This document shows, piece after piece, positions 1-7,613 of a stretch of DNA of 48,565 nucleotides. The notes beneath the pieces were generated by a model. The model made no database searches and had not been told where the DNA came from. It saw nothing but the letters and a program-made list of their open reading frames with translations. Made by a program: the position numbers and the translations under genes. The DNA is taken from contig CAJULD010000021.1 of NCBI GenBank assembly GCA_910587505.1, forward strand, positions 1 through 48,565. The letters are read 5' to 3'. This DNA is from an uncultured Oscillospiraceae bacterium (lineage in GTDB: Bacteria; Bacillota; Clostridia; Oscillospirales; Oscillospiraceae). Numbering within the stretch: position 1 is the stretch's first letter; each line of letters begins with the position of its first letter.

Positions 1-1
1 G

Positions 2-78
2 TGGTCCGAGTGACTGGATTCGAACCAGCGGCCTCTTGAACCCCATTCAAGCGCGATACCAAACTTCGCCACACCCGG
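2..78 (-). tRNA. tRNA-Pro (anticodon GGG)
   Basis: On the minus strand the segment folds as a complete cloverleaf. A 7-bp acceptor stem starts CCGGGTG and pairs with CACTCGG, followed by discriminator A and an encoded CCA end. The D arm is GCG/CGC, the anticodon stem is CTTGA/TCAAG and the loop ATGGGGT gives anticodon GGG. The T arm carries GGTTCGAATCC. It decodes CCC/CCU proline codons. It sits downstream of the desulfurase gene with a ~90-base gap. Confidence 0.95.
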
Positions 79-171
79 ATAGCCATTTTTGCTGCTCAAT
101 GTCAGCTCATATAAGATAGCACACTCCGGCGCATTTTGCAAGAGTTTTTTTCAAAATTTTCAAAAGATTTT

Positions 172-1329
172 TTACCGCTGGGCGCGGGCGATCTCCGCCA
201 CGGCGCGGGCCGCTGCATCGATTTCCTCAGCTGTGGTGAACCAGCCGGGACTGAAGCGAACGGTTCCATGCGGAAAAGTTCCCAGCGTCCTGTGGGCCGA
301 CGGCGCGCAGTGCAGTCCGCAGCGCGTCAGAATACCGTACTCCTGTTCCAGCCGCGCGGCGGCCAGGGCGTTGTCCGCCGTCCGGAAATCCACAGATATC
401 ACGCCCGCCCGGTCCAACCGCTCCCATGGCCCTGCCAGACGGATGCCGGGTACGTCCCGCAGCTGCGCCAGCATCCGGGCGGTCAAAAGAGCCTCATGCT
501 CCCGCAGAGCCGCTGTTCCGGTCTGCGCAATAAAGGCTGCCGCCGCCTGGAACCCGTAGATTCCGGGCAGGTTCGGCGTGCCGGACTCAAAGCGGTCCGG
601 CATATAGGGCGGCTGCGTCTCCAGATCAGAGGCGCTGCCGGTTCCGCCGGTAATGATGGGCGTCAGATTGCGGGCAAATTCCGGAGAGAGCAGCAGCGCC
701 CCCATGCCGCTGGGCCCCATGAGCCCTTTGTGCCCCGGTACGGACAGTGCGGACAGCCCCCAGCCCTCGAAGTCGATCTCCCGGTGTCCCGCCGTCTGGG
801 CGCCGTCCAGCGCGAAGGGGATGCCGCACTCTCTGCAAATCCGACCCACCGCCGGGGCGTCCTGGACCGCGCCGCTTACATTAGAACCGTGGGCCAGCAG
901 GACCAGCCGGGTGTTGGGCCTGATCCGCCGCCGCACGTCTTCCGGATCCAGATAGCCCTCGCCATTGCATGGGACCCGGTCAAAGCTTACGCCCGCGGCC
1001 TCCAGGTCCCGCAGCGGCCGCATAACGGCGTTATGCTCCATGGAACTGACCAGACAGTGATCCCCCGGTCTCAGCCATCCCCGCAGGATCATGTTCAGCC
1101 CCATGGTATTGCCGGGCGTCAGCACACAGTGGGCCGGATCGCTGTGCCCAAACAGGCGGCACAGCTCCTCCCGCAGCAGCAGGGCCGTCATGCCCGCATC
1201 CTGCGCGGACGCGTATACGCCCCGGTTGACGGAGGCTCCCACCCCGGTCATATACCGCAGCATGGCCTGTGTCACAGCCGGCGGCTTGGGGAAGGAGGTG
1301 GCCGCATTGTCCAGATAGATGTCGGACAT
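172..1329 (-). CDS. Cysteine desulfurase family protein (class V aminotransferase fold)
   Basis: A 385-residue PLP enzyme of the SufS/NifS-like class V aminotransferases. It should remove sulfur from cysteine (or a related substrate) as an enzyme persulfide and release alanine, in the cytoplasm. It opens with YLDNAATSFPKP, has the cofactor-site LDGAQTAGH and the Schiff-base lysine K201 in SVPGHKG, and a late RCGLHCAP segment where C341 is the likely nucleophile. This RxGLHCAP...GTVRFS tail is typical of the cysteine desulfurase branch TIGR01977 rather than housekeeping IscS. The start was set at the ATG at 1329 because AGGGAG lies about 9 bases upstream; an ATG three codons earlier abuts that site. 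No scaffold gene is next to it, and a second desulfurase (5461-6648) carries the Fe-S operon, so this one probably serves another sulfur or selenium pathway. Subtype is inferred. Confidence 0.88.
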   Translation of the reverse strand: MSDIYLDNAATSFPKPPAVTQAMLRYMTGVGASVNRGVYASAQDAGMTALLLREELCRLFGHSDPAHCVLTPGNTMGLNMILRGWLRPGDHCLVSSMEHNAVMRPLRDLEAAGVSFDRVPCNGEGYLDPEDVRRRIRPNTRLVLLAHGSNVSGAVQDAPAVGRICRECGIPFALDGAQTAGHREIDFEGWGLSALSVPGHKGLMGPSGMGALLLSPEFARNLTPIITGGTGSASDLETQPPYMPDRFESGTPNLPGIYGFQAAAAFIAQTGTAALREHEALLTARMLAQLRDVPGIRLAGPWERLDRAGVISVDFRTADNALAAARLEQEYGILTRCGLHCAPSAHRTLGTFPHGTVRFSPGWFTTAEEIDAAARAVAEIARAQR

Positions 1330-1430
1330 ATCAAACATCTCCCTTACGGTTCCAATTCCATGAGCAGCATCCGCGATTCCTGTCATTCCCTTTTCCGGCC
1401 GCACGGATGATTTCTGCGGTTCTGTACAGC

Positions 1431-1459
1431 ATCATAGCACAGCGAACGCTCCATTTCAA
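1431..1459 (-). promoter_or_regulatory. Sigma-A promoter of the desulfurase gene
   Basis: Read on the minus strand: -35 TTGAAA (1454-1459), a 17-base spacer, -10 TATGAT (1431-1436). It faces the gene starting at 1329. Confidence 0.7.
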
Positions 1460-1539
1460 CCTGTTTCCGGATAACCCTCCCCATGTGGCAAAAGCAACCG
1501 GGAGGCGGGGCAGGCCTCAGGAACAGAAAATCCTCTTAC

Positions 1540-1568
1540 TTGCAATCGGTCTGATTTTCTGGTAAAAT
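1540..1568 (+). promoter_or_regulatory. Sigma-A promoter of the ThyX-like gene
   Basis: -35 TTGCAA (1540-1545), 17-base spacer, -10 TAAAAT (1563-1568), 32 bases before the ATG at 1601. Confidence 0.7.
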
Positions 1569-1600
1569 GGAATGCACAAAACAAATGATGGAGGAACGCC

Positions 1601-2947
1601 ATGAATACACAATCCCAGGCAAAAATCGTCAGTTGGTCCACCGCCGGCGAAGAGGTCTGCGCCAGCGCGGCCCGGATCTCCACCACCGCGGGGGACGCGC
1701 TGGAGCTGTTTCGGAAGGCCCGGGGCAACGGGAAGAATCAGGATCTTATCGGCAAGGTCCTTTGCTCCGGACATCGATCCGTCATCGAGCACGCGGTGTT
1801 CTCCATCGCTTTACAAAATGTGTCGGCGTATGTGGAGCAGTATTTCATCGAGCACCGTCTGGCGTCCTTTACTGTGAAGTCCCGCCGGTACGTGGATTTC
1901 GGCGGACTGGGCTACTATGTTCCCCCGGAGCTGTCCGGGGAGGCTCTATCCGGTTACCGGAAGTACATGGACGGCCTTTTCGCCGCCTACCGGGCGCTGC
2001 TGGACGCGCAGGTCCCCAGGGAGGACGCCCGGTTCCTGCTGCCCTACGCCTTTTGCAGCAACTTCTACTGCACCCTCAACGCACGGGAGCTGGTTCGCCT
2101 GATCCGGTCCATCCGCCGGGGCCGGGGACGGAACGTCCCGGAGCTGCTGGCCCTCGCGGACCAGCTGGCAAACCAGCTGGGGGAGCTGTTCCCCTCCCTG
2201 CGGCCGGAGCTGGCGGTTCCCGCAGAGGAGACGCCGCTTCCTGCGGAACCCGCGCCCCTGTTCCGGGAAGAACCGGCCTGGGTGACGGAGGCGGAGGCGG
2301 GGACCGCGGAGCTGCTGGCCGCGCCGTCTGATCCGGAAAAGCTGCTGGAACGGGCCCACCGTGCCGCCGGTACGGACGGTCCGTTCTCCCTGGAAGCGCT
2401 GCTGGCCTCCTCCCGTCCGCGGGAGCTGGAGCAGCTGAGCTATACCTTCGCCGTCTCCGGATTGTCCCTGGCGGGCATCACCCATCTGGTGCGTCACCGG
2501 ATGCAGTCGGTGATCGTGCCGCCCATTCAGCGCGTGGACCACAGCCGTTTTATCCTGCCGGAGAGCATCCGGACCAATCCCGCCGCCCTGGAAATTTACC
2601 GGACCGCTCTGACGGAGGCCAACCGGACCGCCCGGCAGCTCTGCGAAGATGCCGCCCTCCGTTCCTGCGGCTGCTATTTCGCCGTTGCCGGCAACATGCT
2701 GGACGTGATGACCACCCTCAACGCCCGTGAGCTGGAACTGATGATCCGGCTGCGGACCTGCACCCGGGCGCAGTGGGAGATTCGACACGTGGTCATGGGG
2801 ATGCTGCGGCTGCTGCGGGAGCAGTCCCCGGCGCTCTTTGACCGCTTCGGTCCCAGCTGCTATCTGACCGGCGCGTGCCCGGAGGGCCGTATGAGCTGTG
2901 GGCGGCAGGCGGAGATGCGGTCGCTCTTCGGAGGCCGGCTGCCGTGA
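1601..2947 (+). CDS. Tandem ThyX-like protein (FAD-dependent thymidylate synthase family, two halves)
   Basis: 448 residues, about twice a normal ThyX (200-260). ThyX makes dTMP from dUMP using FAD, NADPH and methylene-tetrahydrofolate. Both halves resemble ThyX. The N-half (about 1-205) has EHRLASFTVKSRRYVDF, matching the family motif RHRxxSxNExSxRY with the first Arg changed to Glu and NE replaced by TV, then an ARFLLPYAF...LNARELVRLI segment. The C-half (about 265-430) has an intact RHRMQS but a diverged continuation, and TLNARELELMIRLRTCTRAQWEIR, the family's dUMP-binding AQWEIR region that the N-half lacks. Thus conserved residues are split between the halves. The tail has several cysteines. 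The start ATG follows GGAGGAA. It overlaps the next gene by four bases, implying coupled translation. Whether it still makes dTMP or is a repurposed relative cannot be told here. Confidence 0.8.
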   Translation: MNTQSQAKIVSWSTAGEEVCASAARISTTAGDALELFRKARGNGKNQDLIGKVLCSGHRSVIEHAVFSIALQNVSAYVEQYFIEHRLASFTVKSRRYVDFGGLGYYVPPELSGEALSGYRKYMDGLFAAYRALLDAQVPREDARFLLPYAFCSNFYCTLNARELVRLIRSIRRGRGRNVPELLALADQLANQLGELFPSLRPELAVPAEETPLPAEPAPLFREEPAWVTEAEAGTAELLAAPSDPEKLLERAHRAAGTDGPFSLEALLASSRPRELEQLSYTFAVSGLSLAGITHLVRHRMQSVIVPPIQRVDHSRFILPESIRTNPAALEIYRTALTEANRTARQLCEDAALRSCGCYFAVAGNMLDVMTTLNARELELMIRLRTCTRAQWEIRHVVMGMLRLLREQSPALFDRFGPSCYLTGACPEGRMSCGRQAEMRSLFGGRLP

Positions 2948-3285
2948 GAGAAAAATTCTCCTTCCTGCCCCAGGCCTCCGGGGAGACCACGCTCTGGGCG
3001 GTGGTGGTAACCGGCTCGCCGCTGCCCCTGATCGTGGGCTGTCTGGCGCTGGTAAACCTCTGGGCCTTTGCCCTGATGGGCTTTGACAAGCGCCGGGCCA
3101 AAATCCGGGGGGCGCGGCGCATCCGGGAGCGCACGCTGTTTCTTTCCGCCCTGCTGGGCGGAAGCCCGGGAGCCCTGCTGGGTATGTGGTGCTTCCGGCA
3201 CAAGACGAAGCACTGGTACTTCGTTGTGGGAATCCCCCTGATCCTGCTGGTTCAGGCCGCGCTGGCGGCGTGGCTCTGGTTCTAG
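2944..3285 (+). CDS. DUF1294 family small membrane protein
   Basis: 113 residues, function unknown. The middle and end match the DUF1294 pattern: a membrane segment with NLWAFALMGFDKRRAK, then RIRERTLFLSALLGGSPGALLGM, then FRHKTKHWYF and a final hydrophobic helix. About three to four membrane spans are visible. The start is taken as the GTG at 2944, which overlaps the upstream TGA stop as GTGA and has GGAGG eight bases before it; an in-frame ATG farther upstream would lie deep in the previous gene. Cotranscribed with the ThyX-like gene. Confidence 0.75.
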   Translation: MREKFSFLPQASGETTLWAVVVTGSPLPLIVGCLALVNLWAFALMGFDKRRAKIRGARRIRERTLFLSALLGGSPGALLGMWCFRHKTKHWYFVVGIPLILLVQAALAAWLWF

Positions 3286-3387
3286 GCAGGGACCGCCCGG
3301 ACCATGAATCCATTGGGTAGAAGCACAAGGGAAATCCCGCCTGTTCTCCCTGTTTTTGGCGAAACCGCAAAACTTTTCTCTCTCATA

Positions 3388-3416
3388 TTGACATAAAAAA
3401 TTCATCATGCTACCAT
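3388..3416 (+). promoter_or_regulatory. Promoter of the MATE gene
   Basis: -35 TTGACA (3388-3393), 17-base spacer, -10-like TACCAT (3411-3416). Transcription would start just inside the hairpin at 3417-3457. Confidence 0.6.
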
Positions 3417-3457
3417 AAAAGCGTCGCTTGCAGACCTGTAACGCGGCGCTTTTTTCG
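3417..3457 (+). terminator. Terminator-like hairpin in the MATE leader
   Basis: An AAAAGCG-CGC arm pairs with GCGGCGCTTTT (one G-T pair) and runs into TTTTTT. It could end the upstream thyX-like/DUF1294 transcript. It also lies only a few bases after the promoter at 3388-3416, so it could act as an attenuator. A second perfect GC hairpin (CCGCCGGG/CCCGGCGG, 3467-3489) follows before the start codon. Confidence 0.6.
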
Positions 3458-3531
3458 CGATTTCCGCCGGGACAGGCTCCCGGCGGCGGACTATGAAAGG
3501 GAAGCGGAACCCTGGAAAGGAATTGAAACGA

Positions 3532-4890
3532 ATGGAAGAGAAAGAGATGCAGCCCAGAGAGAACAAAATGGGCGTACTGCCTGTCAACCGCCTGCTGGTG
3601 ACCATGTCGGTACCGATCATGCTCAGTATGCTGGTGCAGGCGCTGTACAACGTGGTGGACAGCGTGTTTGTCTCCCGTGTCAGCGAGGACGCACTGAACG
3701 CAGTCAGTCTGGCCTTCCCGGTGCAGAACCTGATGATCGCGGTGGCCACCGGCACCGGCGTGGGCATTAACGCCCTGCTCAGCAGGAGCCTGGGGGAAAA
3801 GCGGTTTGAGCGGGCCAACCTGACCGCCTCCAACGGCGTGTTCCTTGGCATATGCAGCGCGGCGGCGTTTGCCGTGCTGGGAGCCCTGTTCTCCCGGACC
3901 TTTTTCACGGTGCAGACTGACGTAGCGGAGATTGTGGAGGGCGGCGCGGCCTATATTCAGGTGTGTACCGTCTGCTCCTTCGGCCTCTTTATTTCCATCA
4001 GCATCGAGCGCCTGCTTCAGGCAACGGGAAAAACCATTTACAGTATGCTCATGCAGATGACCGGGGCCATCACCAACATCATCTTCGATCCCATCTTTAT
4101 TTTTGTGTTCGATATGGGCGTAGTGGGCGCGGCCTGGGCCACGGTGCTGGGCCAGGTGACAGGCGCGTGCCTGGGAATTTACTTCAACGCAAGGAAAAAC
4201 ACGGAGATTTCCCTGCGCTTCAAGGGGTTCCGTCCCGACGGAACCATTATCCGGCGGATCTATTCCGTGGGCGTGCCCTCCATCATCATGGCGTCCATCG
4301 GCTCGGTGATGACCTTCGGACTCAACAGAATCCTCATTGGCTTCACCACTACGGCCACGGCGGTCTTCGGCGTATATTTCAAGCTCCAGAGCTTTGTATT
4401 CATGCCGGTATTCGGCCTGAACAACGGCATGGTGCCCATTGTGGCCTACAATTTCGGCGCAAGGAAGCCGGAGCGGATGATAAAGACGGTGAAGCTGGCC
4501 GTCTGCTACGCCACGGGCATCATGGTTCTGGGCGTGGCCATTTTCCAGCTGCTTCCCGGCGTGCTGCTGAGCCTTTTCGATGCCTCGGACTATATGCTGG
4601 AGATCGGCGTCCCCGCCCTGCGGATCATCTGCCTCAGCTTCCTGTTCGCGGGCTTCGGCATCGTCTCTTCCTCCTTCTTCCAGGCGCTGGGACACGGCGT
4701 GCTGAGTCTGGTCATCTCTCTGGTGCGGCAGCTGATCGTGCTGCTGCCGGCGGCATGGCTGCTGAGTCTGTCGGGACAGCTGGGGCTGGTCTGGTGGGCC
4801 TTTCCCATTGCGGAGATTTTCTCCGTGACATTGAGCGTGATATTCCTGATTTACGCCTGCCGTAAAGAGGTCAAGCCCATGCTGGCATAA
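3532..4890 (+). CDS. MATE family efflux transporter
   Basis: 452 residues, the usual MATE length, with about twelve hydrophobic segments in two similar halves. It should export organic cations or drugs in exchange for Na+ or H+ across the cytoplasmic membrane. The N-terminal PVNRLLVTMSVPIMLSMLVQ, then ALYNVVDSVFVSR and the matching second-half segment VGVPSIIMASIGSVMTFGLNR are family hallmarks (DinF/NorM superfamily, the branch common in Clostridia). The ATG at 3532 was chosen because GGAAAGGA lies about ten bases upstream; an in-frame ATG at 3493 lacks a good site. The gene is monocistronic with its own promoter and structured leader. Substrate unknown. Confidence 0.9.
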   Translation: MEEKEMQPRENKMGVLPVNRLLVTMSVPIMLSMLVQALYNVVDSVFVSRVSEDALNAVSLAFPVQNLMIAVATGTGVGINALLSRSLGEKRFERANLTASNGVFLGICSAAAFAVLGALFSRTFFTVQTDVAEIVEGGAAYIQVCTVCSFGLFISISIERLLQATGKTIYSMLMQMTGAITNIIFDPIFIFVFDMGVVGAAWATVLGQVTGACLGIYFNARKNTEISLRFKGFRPDGTIIRRIYSVGVPSIIMASIGSVMTFGLNRILIGFTTTATAVFGVYFKLQSFVFMPVFGLNNGMVPIVAYNFGARKPERMIKTVKLAVCYATGIMVLGVAIFQLLPGVLLSLFDASDYMLEIGVPALRIICLSFLFAGFGIVSSSFFQALGHGVLSLVISLVRQLIVLLPAAWLLSLSGQLGLVWWAFPIAEIFSVTLSVIFLIYACRKEVKPMLA

Positions 4891-4930
4891 AAAGCAGGGC
4901 CGCCGGTCCTGCGGGACCGGCGGCCTTGCT
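4889..4930 (-). terminator. Terminator of the iscR-nifS-nifU operon
   Basis: A near-perfect 21-bp-class hairpin (arms 4893-4909 and 4914-4930, core GGCCGCCGGTCC/GGACCGGCGGCC). On the minus strand it is followed by TTTTT (4893-4889). It lies between two converging genes and may slow plus-strand transcription too, although the plus side lacks a T-run. Confidence 0.75.
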
Positions 4931-4941
4931 GGTGCGCTTTC

Positions 4942-5397
4942 CTATTCCTCTTCCCCGTGGCCGTGGTCGTGGCCGCAGCAGCCCTCTTCGCAGCCGTCGC
5001 AGGGATGATCGAAGGGCACGCCTTTGCGCCTGTAGTAGTCGGCAACGGCGGCCTTCACCGCCTGCTCGGCCAGGACAGAGCAGTGAATCTTCACCGCCGG
5101 CAGGCCGTCGAGGGATTCTACCACCGCCCTGTTGGTGAGCGTCAGGGCTTCGCTCAGGGGCTTGCCCTTTATCATATCGGTGGCAATAGAGCTGGTGGCG
5201 ATGGCGGAGGCGCAGCCGAAGGTCTGGAACTTCACGTCCTCAATGATCTCATCATCGCTGATTTTCAGGTACATCCTCATGATGTCGCCGCATTTGGCGT
5301 TGCCTACCTCGCCGACGCCGTTGGCGTCGTCCAGTGTGCCCACGTTGTGGGGGTGGGCGAAGTGCTCCATTACTTTTTCACTGTATTCCATAGCCAT
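4942..5397 (-). CDS. iscU: NifU/IscU-type Fe-S cluster scaffold
   Basis: 151 residues. It assembles [2Fe-2S]/[4Fe-4S] clusters from sulfide delivered by the adjacent desulfurase and passes them to target proteins. Three cluster cysteines are at the expected places: C36 in NAKCGD (with D38), C62 in FGCASAIA and C106 in KIHCSVLAEQA. The opening MEYSEKVMEHFAHPHNVG is diagnostic. Unlike the ~128-residue E. coli protein it has a Cys/His/Glu-rich tail (CDGCEEGCCGHDHGHGEEE), as in many clostridial NifU homologues, possibly metal binding. The start at 5397 has AGGAAA ten bases upstream; ATG two codons later is possible. Last gene of the iscR-nifS-nifU operon. Confidence 0.93.
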   Translation of the reverse strand: MAMEYSEKVMEHFAHPHNVGTLDDANGVGEVGNAKCGDIMRMYLKISDDEIIEDVKFQTFGCASAIATSSIATDMIKGKPLSEALTLTNRAVVESLDGLPAVKIHCSVLAEQAVKAAVADYYRRKGVPFDHPCDGCEEGCCGHDHGHGEEE

Positions 5398-5460
5398 GGT
5401 TGTTTTTTCCTTTCTGTCATTTAGATAAACGGTTCTCTGCCGCGCCTGGCGGCGGCAGGA

Positions 5461-6648
5461 TCACTGGTACGGGTCGGGCATTTTCTCCAGCATGTGCATC
5501 CACACCGGGCTCATCTCCCGCAAAGTCCTGACTACCTCCGGTACCTGCTCCAGAATATAATCAACTTCCTCCATGGTGTTGTACTCGCACAGGCTCAGCC
5601 GGAGGGAACCGTGGGCGATCTCATGGGGCATTCCGAGAGCCAGCAGCACATGACTGGGGTCCAGGGACCCGCTGGTGCATGCGCTCCCCGAGCTGGCGCA
5701 GATGCCCGCCAGATCCAGCCGCAGCAGCAGGCTCTCCCCTTCGATGCCCTCAAAGCAGAAGCTGACGATTCCCGGCGCTTTGTGCTCCGGATTGCCGTTG
5801 CAGCGGGAATAAGGGATTTTGCTCAGTCCCTCGATCAGCCGGTCCCGCATGGCGGCGACCTTCGCCATGTTTTCCTCCATGTGCTCGCAGCTCTCTTTCA
5901 GAGCCGCCGCCATGGCTAGGATGGCCGGGATGGCCTCGGTGCCGCCCCGCTTGCCCCGCTCCTGCGCGCCGCCCTCAATGAAATTTTTCAGGCGGAAGGA
6001 CTTCCTGCAGTACAGCGCGCCCACGCCCTTGGGGGCGTGGAACTTGTGGCCGGAGAGGGACAGCATGTCGATGTTGTCCGCCGCCACGTCCACCGGCACG
6101 TGGCCTGCCGCCTGGACGGCGTCGGTGTGAAACAGGATGCCCTTCTCCCGGCACAGAGCCCCGATCTCCCGGATGGGCTGGATGGTGCCGATCTCATTGT
6201 TGACGTACATGACGGTCACCAGACAGGTATCTTCCCGGATGGCCGCCGCCAGCTCCTCCACCCGGACCAGACCGTCCTCGTGAACCGGCAGGAAGGTGAC
6301 CGAAAAGCCCTGCTTTTCCAGCTTTTTCAGAGTATGGAGCACCGCGTGGTGCTCAATGGCGTCGGAGATGATGTGCTTTTTGCCCTTCTCCGCGCCTGCG
6401 CGGGCTCCTTCGATGATGGCCCAGTTGTCCGCCTCGGTGCCGCAGCCGGTGAAATAGATCTCCCGCGCCTCCGCGTTCAGACATCCGGCCACGGTCTTCC
6501 GTGCATCCATCAGGGCGTAGTTGGCCTCCCGGCCCTTCTGATGGAGGGAGCTGGGATTGCCGTACAGCTCCTCCAGGGCGGGGAACATGGCGTTCGCCGC
6601 CGTTTTGCTCATGGCGGTGGTGGCGGCGTTGTCAGCGTAAACAAACAT
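5461..6648 (-). CDS. iscS: Cysteine desulfurase NifS/IscS
   Basis: 395 residues. A PLP enzyme converting cysteine to alanine and loading sulfur on its active cysteine for the scaffold encoded next to it. It begins VYADNAATT, has the PLP aspartate region FHTDAVQAAGH, the Schiff-base lysine K202 in LSGHKFHAPKG and the catalytic loop ASSGSACTSGSLDPSHVL with C324. The long loop places it in group I (IscS/NifS) rather than SufS. It sits 63 bases before nifU and about 95 bases after iscR on the same strand. A palindrome in the iscR-nifS gap may add regulation. Confidence 0.95.
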   Translation of the reverse strand: MFVYADNAATTAMSKTAANAMFPALEELYGNPSSLHQKGREANYALMDARKTVAGCLNAEAREIYFTGCGTEADNWAIIEGARAGAEKGKKHIISDAIEHHAVLHTLKKLEKQGFSVTFLPVHEDGLVRVEELAAAIREDTCLVTVMYVNNEIGTIQPIREIGALCREKGILFHTDAVQAAGHVPVDVAADNIDMLSLSGHKFHAPKGVGALYCRKSFRLKNFIEGGAQERGKRGGTEAIPAILAMAAALKESCEHMEENMAKVAAMRDRLIEGLSKIPYSRCNGNPEHKAPGIVSFCFEGIEGESLLLRLDLAGICASSGSACTSGSLDPSHVLLALGMPHEIAHGSLRLSLCEYNTMEEVDYILEQVPEVVRTLREMSPVWMHMLEKMPDPYQ

Positions 6649-6704
6649 GGCTGTTTTACCTTCTTTCTTTTGCCCGCCGGAAAATCCGGCGCGTAATGTA
6701 CTGG

Positions 6705-6726
6705 TTTCCTATAGGAAAATAGGAAT
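6705..6726. promoter_or_regulatory. Candidate Rrf2/IscR operator, TTTCCTATAGGAAA palindrome
   Basis: A perfect 14-base palindrome (6705-6718), with a third ATAGGAA half-site immediately after (6719-6725). It lies between iscR and nifS. The half-site TTTCCTAT recurs at 7222-7229 overlapping the iscR -10 box. This pairing suggests a binding site of the adjacent Rrf2-family regulator; that link is inferred. Confidence 0.5.
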
Positions 6727-6742
6727 TAAAAGCGGATCCGGA

Positions 6743-7195
6743 TCAGCAGTTTCCTCGGCCCGGGGCGGCGCAGCGGGCGTCCAGCCGCCGCTGCTTATCC
6801 ACCAGATCGGCCAGCGTCACGTGGTCCACCACGTTGCCGATAGCCTGATCCACCTGCTCCCACAGATCCAGCGTGACGCAGGCCTTGCACCGGGCGCACT
6901 GGTTGACCTCGTCGTCAAGACAGGAGACTGGAGACAGGCTCCCCTCCACCGTCCGCAGGATCAGCCCAACGGTACAGTCCTCCGGGCTTTTCACCAGACG
7001 GTAGCCGCCTCTGGCGCCCCGGACGCTGCGCACCAGTCCCGAGCGCACCAGCAGAGGAATAACCTGCTCCAGATATTTTTCACTGATACCACGGCTTTCC
7101 GCCACGCTCTTCACCGACAGGTTCACGCCCTCGTCCTGCATGGCCAGCTCCAGCATCAGATGCAGGGCATACCGGCTCTTTGCGGATATTTTCAT
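6743..7195 (-). CDS. iscR: Rrf2 family transcriptional regulator, IscR-like
   Basis: 150 residues. A winged-helix repressor that in this family senses the Fe-S state and controls the Fe-S genes following it. The N-terminus MKISAKSRYALHLMLELA and the helix-turn-helix region LSVKSVAESRGISEKYLEQV, then the wing VRGARGGY, are characteristic. The cysteine set C92, C100, C103, C106 corresponds to the cluster-ligand loop of IscR (three Cys there). First gene of the operon iscR-nifS-nifU. The promoter at 7228-7256 and TTTCCTAT sites point to autoregulation. Confidence 0.92.
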   Translation of the reverse strand: MKISAKSRYALHLMLELAMQDEGVNLSVKSVAESRGISEKYLEQVIPLLVRSGLVRSVRGARGGYRLVKSPEDCTVGLILRTVEGSLSPVSCLDDEVNQCARCKACVTLDLWEQVDQAIGNVVDHVTLADLVDKQRRLDARCAAPGRGNC

Positions 7196-7227
7196 TGCGC
7201 TGCCCTCCCCTCCCCTCTGTATTTCCT

Positions 7228-7256
7228 ATCTTAATCTGGGATTTATTTCTTGTCAA
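7228..7256 (-). promoter_or_regulatory. Promoter of iscR-nifS-nifU
   Basis: On the minus strand: perfect -35 TTGACA (7251-7256), 17-base spacer, -10 TAAGAT (7228-7233). A TTTCCTAT half-site (7222-7229) overlaps the -10 box. Confidence 0.8.
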
Positions 7257-7352
7257 GGGGTATTTTCACGTTTTCAGCCCGCTCATCCGATAGCTTTCCC
7301 GGCTTTGCACAAAATAGCCAAAAACTGTGTTAAATAATTGTCAATGTGCCTA

Positions 7353-7381
7353 TTGTATCTTACCGCAGAATATGGTATTAT
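7353..7381 (+). promoter_or_regulatory. Promoter of the flotillin transcript
   Basis: -35-like TTGTAT (7353-7358), 17-base spacer, -10 TATTAT (7376-7381). Transcription would begin at about 7388, exactly where the riboswitch begins. Confidence 0.6.
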
Positions 7382-7389
7382 GATTATGT

Positions 7390-7506
7390 CAAAAGGGAGT
7401 AGTTCTCAGAGCGGCGCAGGCGCCGCCTGAGCGCGCACCGTCAGGACGGTACTTCGGTACCCGGGACGCGCGGAGGTCTCCAGCTGGGACTTTATCGAGA
7501 CTTTTG
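7390..7506 (+). promoter_or_regulatory. yybP-ykoY family Mn2+ riboswitch
   Basis: The 5' end reads CAAAAG then GGAGTAG, the 3' end CGAGAC then CTTTTG. These match the two conserved, metal-binding loops (GGAGUAG and (C)AAGAC/GAGAC) of yybP-ykoY aptamers, closed by a perfect CAAAAG/CTTTTG P1 helix. Between them are two stem-loops: one built on GCGGCG/CGCCGC (about 7405-7431) and one containing a GTAC-TTCG-GTAC hairpin. The aptamer is directly followed by a terminator whose 5' arm uses aptamer bases. Ligand binding should therefore favour readthrough, as in known Mn2+ ON switches. Identification is by motif; covariance scoring was not possible. Confidence 0.8.
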
Positions 7507-7532
7507 CCGTAAGGCAGGAGCCTCGTTTTTTT
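7496..7532 (+). terminator. Riboswitch-controlled terminator
   Basis: Hairpin CGAG-CT-TGCC / GGCA-AG-CTCG with small symmetric internal loops and a GTAA loop, followed by seven T. Its first arm overlaps the aptamer's 3' loop and P1 strand (7496-7506), so aptamer and terminator are mutually exclusive. A palindrome CGTACCCGGGTACG follows (7532-7546). Confidence 0.75.
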
Positions 7533-7613
7533 CGTACCCGGGTACGGGAAGACGGCTCCCTCCGACAAAGAGACGAAAGAAACAAACCGGGATATTTTAA
7601 GGAGGAGAAACAC

